A DNA stretch of 42,309 bases from Nitrospirota bacterium (GTDB taxonomy: Bacteria > Nitrospirota > Nitrospiria > Nitrospirales > Nitrospiraceae). The notes under the pieces are model-generated. The model did no database searches, had not been told where the DNA came from, and saw only the letters and a program-made list of their open reading frames with translations. This document shows positions 1 through 9,331 of the stretch, piece by piece; within the stretch, counting starts at the first letter, position 1; the number at the start of each line of letters is the position of its first letter. A program made the position numbers and the translations under genes. The DNA is taken from assembly GCA_030645475.1 (NCBI GenBank), contig JAUSMA010000055.1:1-42309 (forward strand), written 5' to 3'.

Positions 1-25
1 ACTCTGCCATAGGGAGACCGCCTGA

Positions 26-1075
26 ATGGAACATTCCGACCCTACCAAGGTCGCCATTCTGGGAGCAGGTCGCGGCGGCCGCGCGCTGTTGGATCTGCTG
101 CACCAAATCCCGTCGATTGAGATCGTCGGCATTGCCGACCGTGATCCAGCTGCGCCAGGGCTGCAACGCGCACGTACGCTCCACATCCCCGTGACCACCA
201 ATGTGCCGGACTTGATCGACAACCACGGCGTACAGCTCATCATGGATGTCACGGGCAATCCGGAGATGGAAACCTATCTGAAGGCCCATAAACCTCCTAC
301 CACGGATATCCTGAGCGGCTCCGCCTCCCGCCTACTGTGGGAATTGGTCCAACACGAATCCAAGCTCGAAGGCGAACTCCTCCAGGCGGAAAAACTTGCC
401 GGAATCGGCTCATTCGCGGCGGGCATTGCGCATGATATCAACAACCCCCTGCAACTCATTTTAGGCTTGGCGGAAAACCTCGCAGAGGAACGTGACTTGG
501 CAGCTGTCCACGAACAAGCGTTAGACATCATCGAAGCCGTCAAACGGACGAGTGCCATCTGCCGGGACCTCACCCGCTACTCACGACGCGCATCCCCGCA
601 TGAAGACATATCGGTATCGATCAACGCAAAATTGGACGAGGCACTGAAGATCGCACGTTATGCATCGAGCTTTCACGACATCGAGATGATCAAACAATAC
701 CAGCCCGGCGCCGCCGTCAAAGGGAACCCCGATGAGCTCCTCCATGTCTTCGTCAACCTGATCACCAATGCGGTTCATGCGATGGAGCAGGCGGGCGGCA
801 CATTGACGCTCGAGACCAGAGTCCTCGGCGGACAGGTCGATATTCGAATCTCCGATACAGGCAGTGGCATCGCCCCGGAGAAAATCCCCGAGATCTTCGA
901 GCCGTTTTTCACGACGAAGGCTCCGGGTAAAGGCACGGGCCTGGGACTCTATAACGTCAAAACCATCGTCAGCAAAATGCATGGCCATATCACGGTCGAG
1001 AGCAAGGTCGATCAGGGAAGCACCTTTACCTTGACCTTCCCCCATGCCCAACCGGGCGAAGAGGGATGTCTATGA
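26..1075 (+). CDS. Histidine kinase with N-terminal Rossmann-type domain
   Basis: A cytosolic sensor kinase of 349 aa with no membrane segment. Residues 8-90 look like a dinucleotide-binding Rossmann half (GAGRGG at 13-18, then alternating hydrophobic strands and an acidic IADRD after the second strand). Residues 115-185 form the HisKA helix pair with the phospho-accepting His136 in [11 protein letters not shown]. The ATPase follows with N box ([11 protein letters not shown]248), G1 (DTGSG, 277-281), F box (FEPFFTTK) and G2 (GKGTGLGL, 301-308). There is no PAS or receiver domain, so the Rossmann part probably is the sensory input, perhaps for NAD(P)H or another nucleotide (inference). The stop codon overlaps the start of the next kinase by 10 nt, so the two are cotranscribed and probably translationally coupled. 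The start has a GGGAG-type ribosome site about ten bases upstream. The kinase assignment is secure; the ligand is unknown. Confidence 0.9.
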   Translation: MEHSDPTKVAILGAGRGGRALLDLLHQIPSIEIVGIADRDPAAPGLQRARTLHIPVTTNVPDLIDNHGVQLIMDVTGNPEMETYLKAHKPPTTDILSGSASRLLWELVQHESKLEGELLQAEKLAGIGSFAAGIAHDINNPLQLILGLAENLAEERDLAAVHEQALDIIEAVKRTSAICRDLTRYSRRASPHEDISVSINAKLDEALKIARYASSFHDIEMIKQYQPGAAVKGNPDELLHVFVNLITNAVHAMEQAGGTLTLETRVLGGQVDIRISDTGSGIAPEKIPEIFEPFFTTKAPGKGTGLGLYNVKTIVSKMHGHITVESKVDQGSTFTLTFPHAQPGEEGCL

Positions 1076-3597
1076 TGACTCCCGCAGCCCCTCCAGCGCG
1101 CACCGACTCGAGATGGGGGCTCCAACTCAAACTCATTCTCTCCATGTTGCTGGTGGGCGTGGTTCCCCTCATGGTGGGCCTCGGCCTCGCATTTTGGCAG
1201 GGCTCGCGCGAGATTCAGACGGTCAACGGCGAAAGCTTCAAGGCCCTGGCTGAGGAGTCGGCCAGAAAAATCGATCTCTTGGTATCAGACGAAGTGGCAC
1301 GGACGTCACGGATTGCGGCTGACCCTTTGATTGTCCGTGAGCTGGAGCAACGGCGCGATGCCCTCCTGGACATGACCGACGATGAACGCCGCCGCACGGT
1401 GGGAAAGCGCAAGAAAGGCTGGGAGGACAAAGATCCCATAGCCGTCCAGGCCATTACGGGAAGCAACATAGCCAGCCTCCTTCAGGAATATTTCTCGGGA
1501 GCCAAGAGTGAAGCCGATCAACTGATCCCGCAAGTCGTCCGATCCGCCACCAAGATGTTGTATGTCACCGACATCGAGGGCAACCTGGTAGCCGCGTTGA
1601 CCACAATCCCTCCCTTTGCCAATAAAGATACGGTCTGGTGGAACGGCACCTTCCATCACGGGGTCGGGCAACTCTTCATTGAAGATGTGCACTTCGATGA
1701 GCGAGCCCAGACCTATGTCATCACCATCTCGCTTCCCATCATGGACCGCATCCGGTATGGGACGATTGGGGTGATCCATCGCGTGATCGACGCCAAGGAC
1801 TTTTTCTCGCCCTCCATCGCGCCGATTCGCTTCGGCAAAACCGGACATGTGATGCTGATCGACCATCGCGGCATCGTCATCAGCTGTCCCATTCTGCCGA
1901 CCGGCGTCTCGCTCTCCGACGTACAGCTCATTCCCCTCGTCACGCCCTTTCACCCAGGTTGGGTCAGTGCTCCAAGCGATGGCCACGGCGGACAATCACG
2001 CTCGATTATTGGATTCGCCCCGGTGCCGGAAACCAGCCGTGCCACCAACGGCGACCTCCTCAACGGATCCTGGCATACCTTCGTGTGGCAAGCCTCCGAC
2101 GAACTCTTTGCTCCGATTCGTCACTTGCTCACCTGGATGGCCGTCTTCAGTCTCGTCTCCGTCGGATTGATGGCATCGCTCGGCTACCTGGCTGCCAATC
2201 GAATCGTCACACCCGTGCGCCGATTACAGGCCGCCGCACAATTGATCGGACGCGGTGAGCTGCTGGAGCCCATCGACATTCGGACCGGCGATGAAATTCA
2301 GGATCTGGCCGACGAGTTCAATCGCATGCATCGTCAATTGGAAACGGCCTTTGCAGGCCTGACCGATCAAGTAGCGATGAAGACACAACAAGTGGAGTCC
2401 TTGATTCACTCGACAGACCAGATCCTGGATGCCGTCCCGACCCCGATCATCATGGTCAATCAAAACGAACAGGTGCAGTACATCAATCGGGTCGGACGGG
2501 ATTCCTTTCAGTCCATACTGGACTCGACCCAATCGATCCCGTTATTCGAGATCCTCCCCGTCGATGCCGCAGTACGCGAACACCTGCGAACAGAACTCAG
2601 ACGTGTGCGAAACGGAGAGGATGTCGCCGCCCTTGCATCAGGAGCGGAAGATGCCGTGGTCGTCAACCGCGCCCGTGACCCCTTGGCCCCCGCGATGGGC
2701 GCGGCAGATCCCAGCAGCCGGCAGGACATTCAGATTGGATCACGGCGTTATCACTATCAGTGGTTCCGCATGGCAGGGGGCAACCAGGGAGAGGATCGGA
2801 TCGGCCTGGTCTTCAGGGACACGACAGACGACAGTCGTCTTCAAGACCAGCTCATCCAAGCCGAGAAATCTGGCAGTCTCGGAACCCTTACCGCTGGAAT
2901 CGGGCATGAGTTGAATAATCCGCTCTTCGGCATTCTCGGGCTGGGAGAGGCCATCGAAGACGAAACCAGCCTCGAACGTATCAGATCCTATGCCCGCGAT
3001 ATCGTCCAGCATGGCCGTCGAATGGCTGCGATTATTCGAGACTTCACCGGCGTCACGACCCGCGAAACATCGGACCAGCGGCAACCGGTCCACCTCGAAC
3101 GAGAGCTCGATCAGGCCATCGCGACACTCACTGGCAGCATGGACGTGGCAGGACTCACGATCGAGAAAACCTACGCAGGAGACACCACGGTGCTCGCCCT
3201 CCCCGACCAACTCCGACAAGCCTTCACGAATCTATTGATGAATGCCATCCAGGCGATGAAGGGCCGTGGCTCCTTGCGCCTCTCGACGGTCCTGGCCAAT
3301 ACATCCGTCGTGACCACGATTGTCGATTCAGGCCCCGGCATTCCGAAACAACATCTGACGAAGATTTTCGATCCGTTCTTTACGACCAAGGGACAAGGCG
3401 ACGGATCCGGACTTGGCCTGACCGTCGCGCGCCGGATCATCAAGAAATTTGGAGGGGACATCAGGATTGAGAGCCAGGAGGGAAACGGCACCTCGTGCAT
3501 CGTCACCCTCCCGGTGATCCCGCTTTCGCCATCCCCACAGGAGGCTTCATGCACCGAATCCATGTCTCGCTCTGCGCCGCAACCCTCAGCGTCTTAA
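1066..3597 (+). CDS. Membrane sensor histidine kinase, Cache-HAMP-PAS-HisKA-HATPase
   Basis: A transmembrane sensor kinase of 843 aa. The first membrane helix is about residues 20-44. A periplasmic Cache-like sensor domain spans about 45-345 (it contains YVTDIEGN and HVMLIDHRG strand pairs typical of dCache folds). The second helix is about 353-378, followed by HAMP (377-430), a PAS domain (about 445-585), and HisKA with phospho-accepting His614 in GIGHELNNPL. The catalytic domain has N box NLLMNAIQAM, DSGPG, FDPFFTTK and GSGLGL. It overlaps the upstream kinase by 10 nt and the downstream heme protein gene by 49 nt. The dedicated regulator is not next to it, so it may phosphorylate a regulator outside the window or work with the upstream cytosolic kinase. 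The periplasmic domain could read a small molecule, or the state of the adjacent DUF3365 heme protein (inference). Confidence 0.93.
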   Translation: MSMMTPAAPPARTDSRWGLQLKLILSMLLVGVVPLMVGLGLAFWQGSREIQTVNGESFKALAEESARKIDLLVSDEVARTSRIAADPLIVRELEQRRDALLDMTDDERRRTVGKRKKGWEDKDPIAVQAITGSNIASLLQEYFSGAKSEADQLIPQVVRSATKMLYVTDIEGNLVAALTTIPPFANKDTVWWNGTFHHGVGQLFIEDVHFDERAQTYVITISLPIMDRIRYGTIGVIHRVIDAKDFFSPSIAPIRFGKTGHVMLIDHRGIVISCPILPTGVSLSDVQLIPLVTPFHPGWVSAPSDGHGGQSRSIIGFAPVPETSRATNGDLLNGSWHTFVWQASDELFAPIRHLLTWMAVFSLVSVGLMASLGYLAANRIVTPVRRLQAAAQLIGRGELLEPIDIRTGDEIQDLADEFNRMHRQLETAFAGLTDQVAMKTQQVESLIHSTDQILDAVPTPIIMVNQNEQVQYINRVGRDSFQSILDSTQSIPLFEILPVDAAVREHLRTELRRVRNGEDVAALASGAEDAVVVNRARDPLAPAMGAADPSSRQDIQIGSRRYHYQWFRMAGGNQGEDRIGLVFRDTTDDSRLQDQLIQAEKSGSLGTLTAGIGHELNNPLFGILGLGEAIEDETSLERIRSYARDIVQHGRRMAAIIRDFTGVTTRETSDQRQPVHLERELDQAIATLTGSMDVAGLTIEKTYAGDTTVLALPDQLRQAFTNLLMNAIQAMKGRGSLRLSTVLANTSVVTTIVDSGPGIPKQHLTKIFDPFFTTKGQGDGSGLGLTVARRIIKKFGGDIRIESQEGNGTSCIVTLPVIPLSPSPQEASCTESMSRSAPQPSAS

Positions 3598-4139
3598 TCG
3601 CTGGGTGGTGGGACCCGTCTGCCTTCTCTGCCAAAGAACGCCCGGGATCGCCCGGCATTCCAGTGGAGAAAGTGGCGGCTTATCTCTACGCCGTCATCAA
3701 GGCCGATCGCACGGTCTACACGACGGAGATCGTCAATCGGCTCCAGGAAAAAGGCGTCACCACGGCGTCTGAACATTGGGAACAGGAGAACGCGCTCATG
3801 TTGCCGGCCCAGTTCCTCCAGCATGCCGGCAAGCTGGCAGCCGAGAGCGGAAGCGGAATCCGGTATCGACTGATCAGTCTCTGGCCTATTTACCGCCGCA
3901 ATGCGCCGGCCAGCGACCTGGAGCGAAGCGCGCTGGAGTCTCTCAGGAAGAATCCCGATCAGCCAGTCACGGGAATCGTCACCAGCGGGCGCAAACAGTT
4001 TTTTCAGGCCATCTATCCCGACGTCGCCGTGTCACCGGCCTGTATCAACTGCCACAACAGCCATCGCCTCAGTACGAAACGGGACTTTAAGCTCAACGAT
4101 GTCATGGGCGGGATTGCGATCACGATTCCGCTGGAATAA
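3549..4139 (+). CDS. Exported DUF3365 (Tll0287-like) heme protein
   Basis: A 196-aa protein with an N-terminal export signal (hydrophobic stretch about residues 6-20, then SAFSAKE). It belongs to the DUF3365/Tll0287-like family, which is related to periplasmic heme-binding sensor domains. A single CxxCH motif (CINCH, 165-169) near the C-terminus predicts covalent c-type heme. It is followed by the family-typical end DVMGGIAITIPLE. The ATG at 3549 was chosen because AGGAGG lies 4 nt upstream at 3539-3544 and the signal peptide begins there. The reading frame stays open further upstream, but that part lies inside the kinase gene. The gene overlaps the end of the sensor kinase by 49 nt, so it belongs to the same transcript. 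A role as periplasmic redox or gas-binding partner of the kinase is inference. A paralogue lies at 31350-32021. Confidence 0.85.
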   Translation: MHRIHVSLCAATLSVLIAGWWDPSAFSAKERPGSPGIPVEKVAAYLYAVIKADRTVYTTEIVNRLQEKGVTTASEHWEQENALMLPAQFLQHAGKLAAESGSGIRYRLISLWPIYRRNAPASDLERSALESLRKNPDQPVTGIVTSGRKQFFQAIYPDVAVSPACINCHNSHRLSTKRDFKLNDVMGGIAITIPLE

Positions 4140-4175
4140 CGGAGGTGGCGAGAGGCACATGGCTAGGGGCTAGAG

Positions 4176-5273
4176 TTACGACGGTGCGGTGGGATTCGGG
4201 GATACAACGGGAACCGGAGCGTGATAGTCCTCACGGTAGATGGCAATCACCGTCATCAGAATGCTCATGAGGATCGGCCCCACGAACAGCCCGATCAGAC
4301 CATAGAGCGCGAGACCCCCGAGAATGCTAAAGACGAGAAACAGCACCGGCATCTGGACGTCCTGTCCGATGAGCCAGGGCCTCAGAAACTGATCGACGGT
4401 CGACACCACGCCAACCCCCCAGATCAGCATCACCAGCGCCTTCCCCATCGATCCGACCGTGAGAAAATACATCACGACAGGACCCCATACGAAGGCCGTG
4501 CCACCGAACGGTAGCGGCGCGAGGAGGATCGTGAGCGCGGTGAGCACCACCGCAAAAGGAGCGCCCAGCACGGCATAGGCTGCGCCGGCCAACAGGCCCT
4601 GAGCGATGGCAGTCAGGAGTACGCCCTTCACGACGGCGCGAATCGTGATATCCATTCGCGCAAAAATCTTCTGCTTCTGCGCCTCCCCGAGCGGAACGAG
4701 CTCGTAGAGAAACTGGAGCCAGCGGCGACCATCCTTGTACAGAAACCAGAGCGTAAACAGAATGATGAGAAAATCACTGAGCAGAATAAAGGCGTTTTTG
4801 AGCAGGTCGCTTAATTGATCGATAAAAAACTTGGAGACCACTTGCGCACTCGACCGAACCAACGCCTCTAACGCGTCAGGCTGCAGAACATAGCGTCCGA
4901 TCAGACTGTGGAGGGTGCCTCCGATCACCGGCAGCTTCGAGAGCTGTTCCGGCAAACGCTGGATCCCACCGGCTTCGATCCAGGTCTGCACCGCCAGCTC
5001 TGCGCCGACCGCTTCTCGCACCAGCATCACCGCCATCAGCAGCACCGGCACGACCACCATGGCCAAGACGCCCAGGGTCAGGCACCAGGCTGACAGGGCA
5101 TCGCGCCCGCCCAAGCGAGAGGTCAACCGCACGTGAAGTGGAAACGTCATGTGCGCGAGAATCACCGCCCACAACACGGGAAGGAGAAACGGCTGAAACA
5201 TCAGAGCAATCTGATAGAGGAGCAGTGAGAAAAATGCGAAAAATACGGCGGTGAAGAGCTGCGGCTTTGTCAT
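4176..5273 (-). CDS. AI-2E family transporter (PerM/YdiK type permease)
   Basis: An integral membrane protein of 365 aa in the AI-2E/PerM family. Known members export autoinducer-2 or act as Na+(Li+)/H+ antiporters; the substrate here cannot be told from sequence. Hydrophobic segments occur near residues 8-45, 62-85, 160-180, 215-245, 250-275, 280-300 and 310-345. The family landmarks are a soluble stretch between the second and third segments, LFTLWFLYKDGRR in the middle, and a C-terminal GLIGLFVGPILMS. Length is normal for the family. It is on the opposite strand to the DUF3365 gene, with stop codons 36 nt apart, and stands 33 nt downstream of bactofilin on the same strand. The start ATG has no strong ribosome site. 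Confidence 0.88.
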   Translation of the reverse strand: MTKPQLFTAVFFAFFSLLLYQIALMFQPFLLPVLWAVILAHMTFPLHVRLTSRLGGRDALSAWCLTLGVLAMVVVPVLLMAVMLVREAVGAELAVQTWIEAGGIQRLPEQLSKLPVIGGTLHSLIGRYVLQPDALEALVRSSAQVVSKFFIDQLSDLLKNAFILLSDFLIILFTLWFLYKDGRRWLQFLYELVPLGEAQKQKIFARMDITIRAVVKGVLLTAIAQGLLAGAAYAVLGAPFAVVLTALTILLAPLPFGGTAFVWGPVVMYFLTVGSMGKALVMLIWGVGVVSTVDQFLRPWLIGQDVQMPVLFLVFSILGGLALYGLIGLFVGPILMSILMTVIAIYREDYHAPVPVVSPNPTAPS

Positions 5274-5306
5274 GAGTTGGCTACGAACAGGAGAGAACCG
5301 GCAGAC

Positions 5307-5762
5307 CTATCGGAGCACTTCGCCTCGAGAATCTTTATCGAGCACCACAACCTGCTTGGCCCGGTGTGCGGAGAGATCCCGGACGCTGCCCGGCAACTTC
5401 GGTTGCTCCTCAGGCCAGGAGGTCACTCCCATATCCGTGATCCCTTGCATCTTGGCGCCTTCTTCCATGATGAACAACGGCGTATGGACTTCTCCAATGA
5501 GTGTCGCCGTCTTCAGCAACTGCACGCGCTCCATGGCCGTCACCTTGGCCTTGATGCGACCGCTGCTGATCACCGTGCCGGCCGTAATCATGCCCTGCAC
5601 GAGTCCGTCCTCGCCGATGATGACTTGCCCCTTGGTCTGAATTACGCCGTCGAGACGGCCATCGATCCGCACCGTCCCATCGACATGGATCTCGCCCTTC
5701 AGCAAGACCCCTTTGGCTAACAGAGTAATGTTGTCATCTCCGGCAAAGCCACTACTTTTCAT
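5307..5762 (-). CDS. Bactofilin (polymer-forming cytoskeletal protein)
   Basis: A 151-aa bactofilin (DUF583). The core at about residues 12-110 is a run of short beta-helix turns with regularly spaced Gly and hydrophobic positions (GEIHVDGTVRIDGRLDG, then VIIGEDGLVQG, then GRIKAKV). This is the right-handed beta-helix known to polymerise into filaments without nucleotide. Short polar tails flank it, as usual. Bactofilins commonly scaffold cell-wall enzymes. Here the next gene upstream on the same strand encodes a class A penicillin-binding protein (start to stop gap 61 nt), so a shared role in localised peptidoglycan synthesis is plausible (inference). GGGGGA upstream of the ATG serves as ribosome site. 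Confidence 0.9.
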   Translation of the reverse strand: MKSSGFAGDDNITLLAKGVLLKGEIHVDGTVRIDGRLDGVIQTKGQVIIGEDGLVQGMITAGTVISSGRIKAKVTAMERVQLLKTATLIGEVHTPLFIMEEGAKMQGITDMGVTSWPEEQPKLPGSVRDLSAHRAKQVVVLDKDSRGEVLR

Positions 5763-5823
5763 ACGTCATTCCCCCTTCACACTCCATCATTCACGCAGCT
5801 TACACCATTCGTCTCAGCGCGGC

Positions 5824-8121
5824 CTAGGAGAATCCAAAAGTATGCCGGAGCCGTTCCCAGATTCCTCCTCCATGCACTTCACAATAGACGCTGGGCTCCG
5901 TGCCCTCGATGAACACCTCCGGCGCCTGTTCAGGGCACTGAGACGTGGCCAACTGCCCGGTCTTCGGATCGATGGTGCGGGCCACGACACCGGAGGGCAT
6001 CACGAAGGCAGGAGCATTCGGTGGGAACACCCGCTGTGCAAGCTCCATCCAGATCGGCAACGCCGCCTGCGATCCCGTGAGACGCAGCGGCCGTTCATCG
6101 TCGAATCCCACCCAGACCCCGATCACCACGTCGGACGTGTAGCCCACGAACCAGGCGTCGCGATAGCCGTCGGTGGTGCCGGTTTTCCCAGCCACCGCAC
6201 CTTGAAATCCGATCGCCCGGGCCTTACTCGCCGTGCCCCGCTGCATCACGCCTTCGAGGAGAGACGTCAACACATAGGCCCCCTGAGGCGATGTTGCCTG
6301 TTGCCGATTCGGCACGGCATTCCAGAGCATATCGCCCTGCCGATCCCTCGTCGTACGAACCGCCGTCGGCTTCACCGCGATCCCTCCGTTGGCGACCGCC
6401 CCGTAGGCCGCCGCAATCTCCAGCAACGACACCGACGAACTGCCCAACGCCACCGACGACAGATCTTCGCCGATGGCGCTCTTCACGCCCAGGCGATGCA
6501 ACAGCTGCACGATCGGCTTCGTCCCCACGGCCTTGGCCACACGCACGGCCGGAACATTGAACGACTGTTCCAGCGCATGCCGCATGGTGACATGGCCATG
6601 AAACTGTTTATCGTAGTTCTGCGGTGACCATGGACCGGTCTCCGAGTCAAACGTCACCGGCTCGTCCGCCAACAAACTCGCCGCCGTCAGACGGCCTGCC
6701 TCGCCTTCACGAGCTGCCTCCAGCGCCGCAAGATAGACGAAGGGTTTGAAAAGCGATCCCGGTTGCCGCCGTGACTGCACGGCACGATTGAATTGACTCC
6801 GCCGGTAATCTCGCCCTCCGACCAGCGCTAGGACTGACCCGTTCTTCGGATCGAGCACGACCACCGCCCCCTGCACCGGCTCCAGCCCACTCGTGAGATG
6901 GGGATGCGCCGCCTCTAACTTCGCCAAGCCCTTCTCCAAAGACTCACTGGCTGCCTGTTGGACCATGGGATCAAGCGTGCTGTCGATCCGCAAACCCTCC
7001 GGCAACGGAACGACACCGGCCTCTTCCACTTCCCGCAGCACCGCGTCGACAAAATAGGGCGCATCGGTCAACAGGTCTTCTGACGGAGTCACACGTACCG
7101 GTTCATTCACGGCGCGCGTCCAGACCTCTTCCGACAGGACCCCGGTCTCCCTTAACCGGCGCAAGACAACATCGCGCCGCTGCTTGGCCAGCTCGGGATG
7201 TTTCGTCGGGGCATAACTATTCGGCCCCTTGATCAAGCCGGCAATCATGGCAATCTCTTCGACCGTCAATTCCCCCAGCGTCTTGCCGAAATAGCGATGC
7301 GCGGCCTCGCCCACCCCGTAGATCGACAGGAATCCCGCCTGCCCGAGGTAAATTTCGTTCAAGTAACTTTCGAGGATCTCCTGTTTCGAATACTTCGCTT
7401 CGAGAATCAGGGCTGCCAAGGCTTCTTTGAATTTTCGTCCCATCGTTCGCTGCGGCGAGTAGAACAGATTTTTCGCCAGTTGCTGCGTGATGGTACTGCC
7501 GCCCTGCACCACACCACCCTTGGTGACATTGGTCCAGAGCGCCCGCCCGACGGCCACCGGATCGATGCCGAAATGGGAATAGAACCGGCCATCTTCGATG
7601 GTGAGAACCGTGGCGATGACGTGAGGAGGAATTTGCGCCAACGGAATCCATTCGCGCACCTGACGGGACGCACCTCGCACACCGCTCAAGAGTTCAGGCT
7701 CCAGAAAGATGGGAAAGAGCGGAGCACCATCGACCGGAGACCGGACATCCGTCACTCGCCCCTGCTCTAACGTCAACGTCACCTTCGTCGCACCGACATG
7801 GCCCTCCGGCTGCGGATGGAGATAAACCGTCAGCGCCTCATCGGTCAGCTGATAGTCACCGGGAAACTGCACCTGCACGGTCACTCGCCGATAGCCTAAC
7901 CGTTGTAGCCGCTCAAGCAGATGGCTGTGCGCCAGCGAGAGATCTGGGTGCAGCAGAAAGGGTCCACTGTACAGACGCAGCGGCGGATGCTCGTCGCTCT
8001 TCGGCAGGGCAAGACTCATCGAGAGGATCGCACCATAGATCGCGAGTCCGGCTAGGCCGCTTGCGATCAGCGCCAGCAGCGCCCCCACTCCCCGTTTTAT
8101 CCATGGATGCACAATCGCCAT
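5824..8121 (-). CDS. Class A penicillin-binding protein (bifunctional transglycosylase/transpeptidase)
   Basis: A peptidoglycan synthase of 765 aa. It has one N-terminal membrane anchor (about residues 12-36) and then a small domain at 60-130 resembling the UB2H regulatory domain of PBP1b. The GT51 glycosyltransferase follows at about 150-325, with catalytic Glu176 in TIEDGRFYSHFG and motifs GGSTITQQLAKN and ESYLNEIYLGQ. The transpeptidase domain spans about 415-690, with nucleophile Ser456 in GSLFK, SFN at 520-522, and KTGTT starting at 646. All catalytic motifs are intact, so it should polymerise lipid II and crosslink stem peptides on the outer face of the inner membrane. UB2H-like content suggests an mrcB-type enzyme, possibly controlled by an outer-membrane lipoprotein activator. 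It lies upstream of bactofilin in the same orientation. Confidence 0.93.
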   Translation of the reverse strand: MAIVHPWIKRGVGALLALIASGLAGLAIYGAILSMSLALPKSDEHPPLRLYSGPFLLHPDLSLAHSHLLERLQRLGYRRVTVQVQFPGDYQLTDEALTVYLHPQPEGHVGATKVTLTLEQGRVTDVRSPVDGAPLFPIFLEPELLSGVRGASRQVREWIPLAQIPPHVIATVLTIEDGRFYSHFGIDPVAVGRALWTNVTKGGVVQGGSTITQQLAKNLFYSPQRTMGRKFKEALAALILEAKYSKQEILESYLNEIYLGQAGFLSIYGVGEAAHRYFGKTLGELTVEEIAMIAGLIKGPNSYAPTKHPELAKQRRDVVLRRLRETGVLSEEVWTRAVNEPVRVTPSEDLLTDAPYFVDAVLREVEEAGVVPLPEGLRIDSTLDPMVQQAASESLEKGLAKLEAAHPHLTSGLEPVQGAVVVLDPKNGSVLALVGGRDYRRSQFNRAVQSRRQPGSLFKPFVYLAALEAAREGEAGRLTAASLLADEPVTFDSETGPWSPQNYDKQFHGHVTMRHALEQSFNVPAVRVAKAVGTKPIVQLLHRLGVKSAIGEDLSSVALGSSSVSLLEIAAAYGAVANGGIAVKPTAVRTTRDRQGDMLWNAVPNRQQATSPQGAYVLTSLLEGVMQRGTASKARAIGFQGAVAGKTGTTDGYRDAWFVGYTSDVVIGVWVGFDDERPLRLTGSQAALPIWMELAQRVFPPNAPAFVMPSGVVARTIDPKTGQLATSQCPEQAPEVFIEGTEPSVYCEVHGGGIWERLRHTFGFS

Positions 8122-8323
8122 GAGACTCGCTCCTTCCCGAACAGCATACGCGATCGTTCACGAGGATGCGAAACGCCCCTATCACGAAGCAAGCCTGATC
8201 CCGCCACCATTGGATGGTCATACACACGGTTACCTCGAAAAGAGGGACAGAAAAAGCATGATGGCAGAGGCGCGACGGAGGATGTGACGGAGTGGGTGCT
8301 GAACAATAGAGCACTGGGGAACC

Positions 8324-8356
8324 GGGGAGACGGAAAGTAATCGCTTCCGTCTCCCC
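8324..8356 (-). terminator. Hairpin terminator candidate downstream of the small exported protein
   Basis: A perfect 12-bp stem (GGGGAGACGGAA at 8324-8335 pairing with TTCCGTCTCCCC at 8345-8356) encloses a 9-nt loop. It lies between the stop of the gene at 8385 and the start of the penicillin-binding protein gene at 8121, both on the minus strand. No T-run follows, so it may be a Rho-assisted or RNA-stabilising hairpin rather than a classical terminator. Confidence 0.6.
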
Positions 8357-8384
8357 GCCCTAGTGGGCTGATGACACAAGTCCT

Positions 8385-8690
8385 TTAGGGCTTGCTCATA
8401 TCGCCGCCTGCGCCAGGCGCTTCCTTGGCGGATTTTTTCTCGGCCTTGCGCTTCGCTCTCTCAGCTTTGCGTTCGGCTTTGTGGCGATCCTTCGCGGCTT
8501 TACGTTCGGCCTTCTTCGCCGCACGATCCATCTTCGGGCTGCCTTCCGCCTTCATCTCTCCGGACGCCGGAGCAGTGGCCGCTGCTGGCGCAGTCGGAGC
8601 AGGCGCAGGAGCTGTCTCCTGTGCAAAGGTCGATGCGCCAAAACCAAGGGCGACGAGTAAGGCCATGGCAGACAAGATCACCTGTTTCAT
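8385..8690 (-). CDS. Small exported Ala/Lys-rich protein
   Basis: A 101-aa protein of unknown function. Residues 1-23 form a clear signal peptide (MKQVILSAMALLVALG, ending FA-QE). The mature part is an Ala/Pro-rich linker (about 24-50), then a strongly basic segment of Lys, Arg, Ala and Glu (KKAERKAAKDRHKAERKAER), probably one long charged helix or a disordered chain. The ATG at 8690 is preferred over a GTG three codons upstream because AGGAGG lies 8 nt before it. The composition resembles periplasmic nucleic-acid- or wall-binding tails, but no family was recognised. It is divergent from the zinc-ribbon gene. Confidence 0.7.
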   Translation of the reverse strand: MKQVILSAMALLVALGFGASTFAQETAPAPAPTAPAAATAPASGEMKAEGSPKMDRAAKKAERKAAKDRHKAERKAERAKRKAEKKSAKEAPGAGGDMSKP

Positions 8691-9016
8691 CGAATACACC
8701 TCCTCGGGACGTTAAATGGAAGGAACCGTTTCACCGGAAAAACCGCGCTATCATAATGGGAAATCGGAGCGTTGCCAAGACTCACCATACCTCTGCCTCA
8801 GACAGGATCGCGATGCACCGTAGTCGGCGAAAAGGCCGGCAGACAGACCGCGATATATTCCGCCCCATCAGGCCCCGCCTGCCGTACCGAATATTTACAC
8901 AGCTACCCTGCCCCCCCTTCCGAGTTACTTCCTCCGGGTCTACCGTTCTCCAGGGATTTCGCTATCCTCTTCATAGCGGACAGGAGTTTCTAGACCGACG
9001 ACCGAGGAGGGCGACC

Positions 9017-9262
9017 ATGCATTGCTCACGCTGCTACAGTCTCATGGCGAAGGATCATCTCTTGGTGTTCGAGGGCGCCACCGGACGCATGTGGATGGAC
9101 GGGTACCGATGCATGAATTGCGGGCATGTCCATGAATCCCCTATTCAGCAGTATCACCTGTCGCGACGAGAGCCTGTGTCCGCACACCCGCGCAACGAAC
9201 CAGACTACCAGGGCGAAGATGTCCATCTGGGAGCTGAGTCGTTCGTCATGCAAGCAGCCTAA
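9017..9262 (+). CDS. Small zinc-ribbon-like protein
   Basis: An 81-aa protein. Two CxxC pairs (CSRC at residues 3-6 and CMNC at about 32-35, followed by GHVHE) form a probable zinc ribbon over the first 40 residues. The rest is polar with no recognised domain. The start at 9017 is backed by AGGAGG at 9005-9010, six bases upstream. An ORF reading further upstream in this frame lacks any support. Similar short ribbon proteins often bind nucleic acid or are assembly accessories, but nothing here decides the function. It stands 69 nt upstream of the receiver-only regulator in the same direction, so the two may share a transcript. Confidence 0.65.
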   Translation: MHCSRCYSLMAKDHLLVFEGATGRMWMDGYRCMNCGHVHESPIQQYHLSRREPVSAHPRNEPDYQGEDVHLGAESFVMQAA

Positions 9263-9331
9263 ACGGGTCTCTCCAGGGGGAAAGCCCCACGAGATGCCTG
9301 AGCGGCACAATCCAACTCTGGCCGGAGGAAC

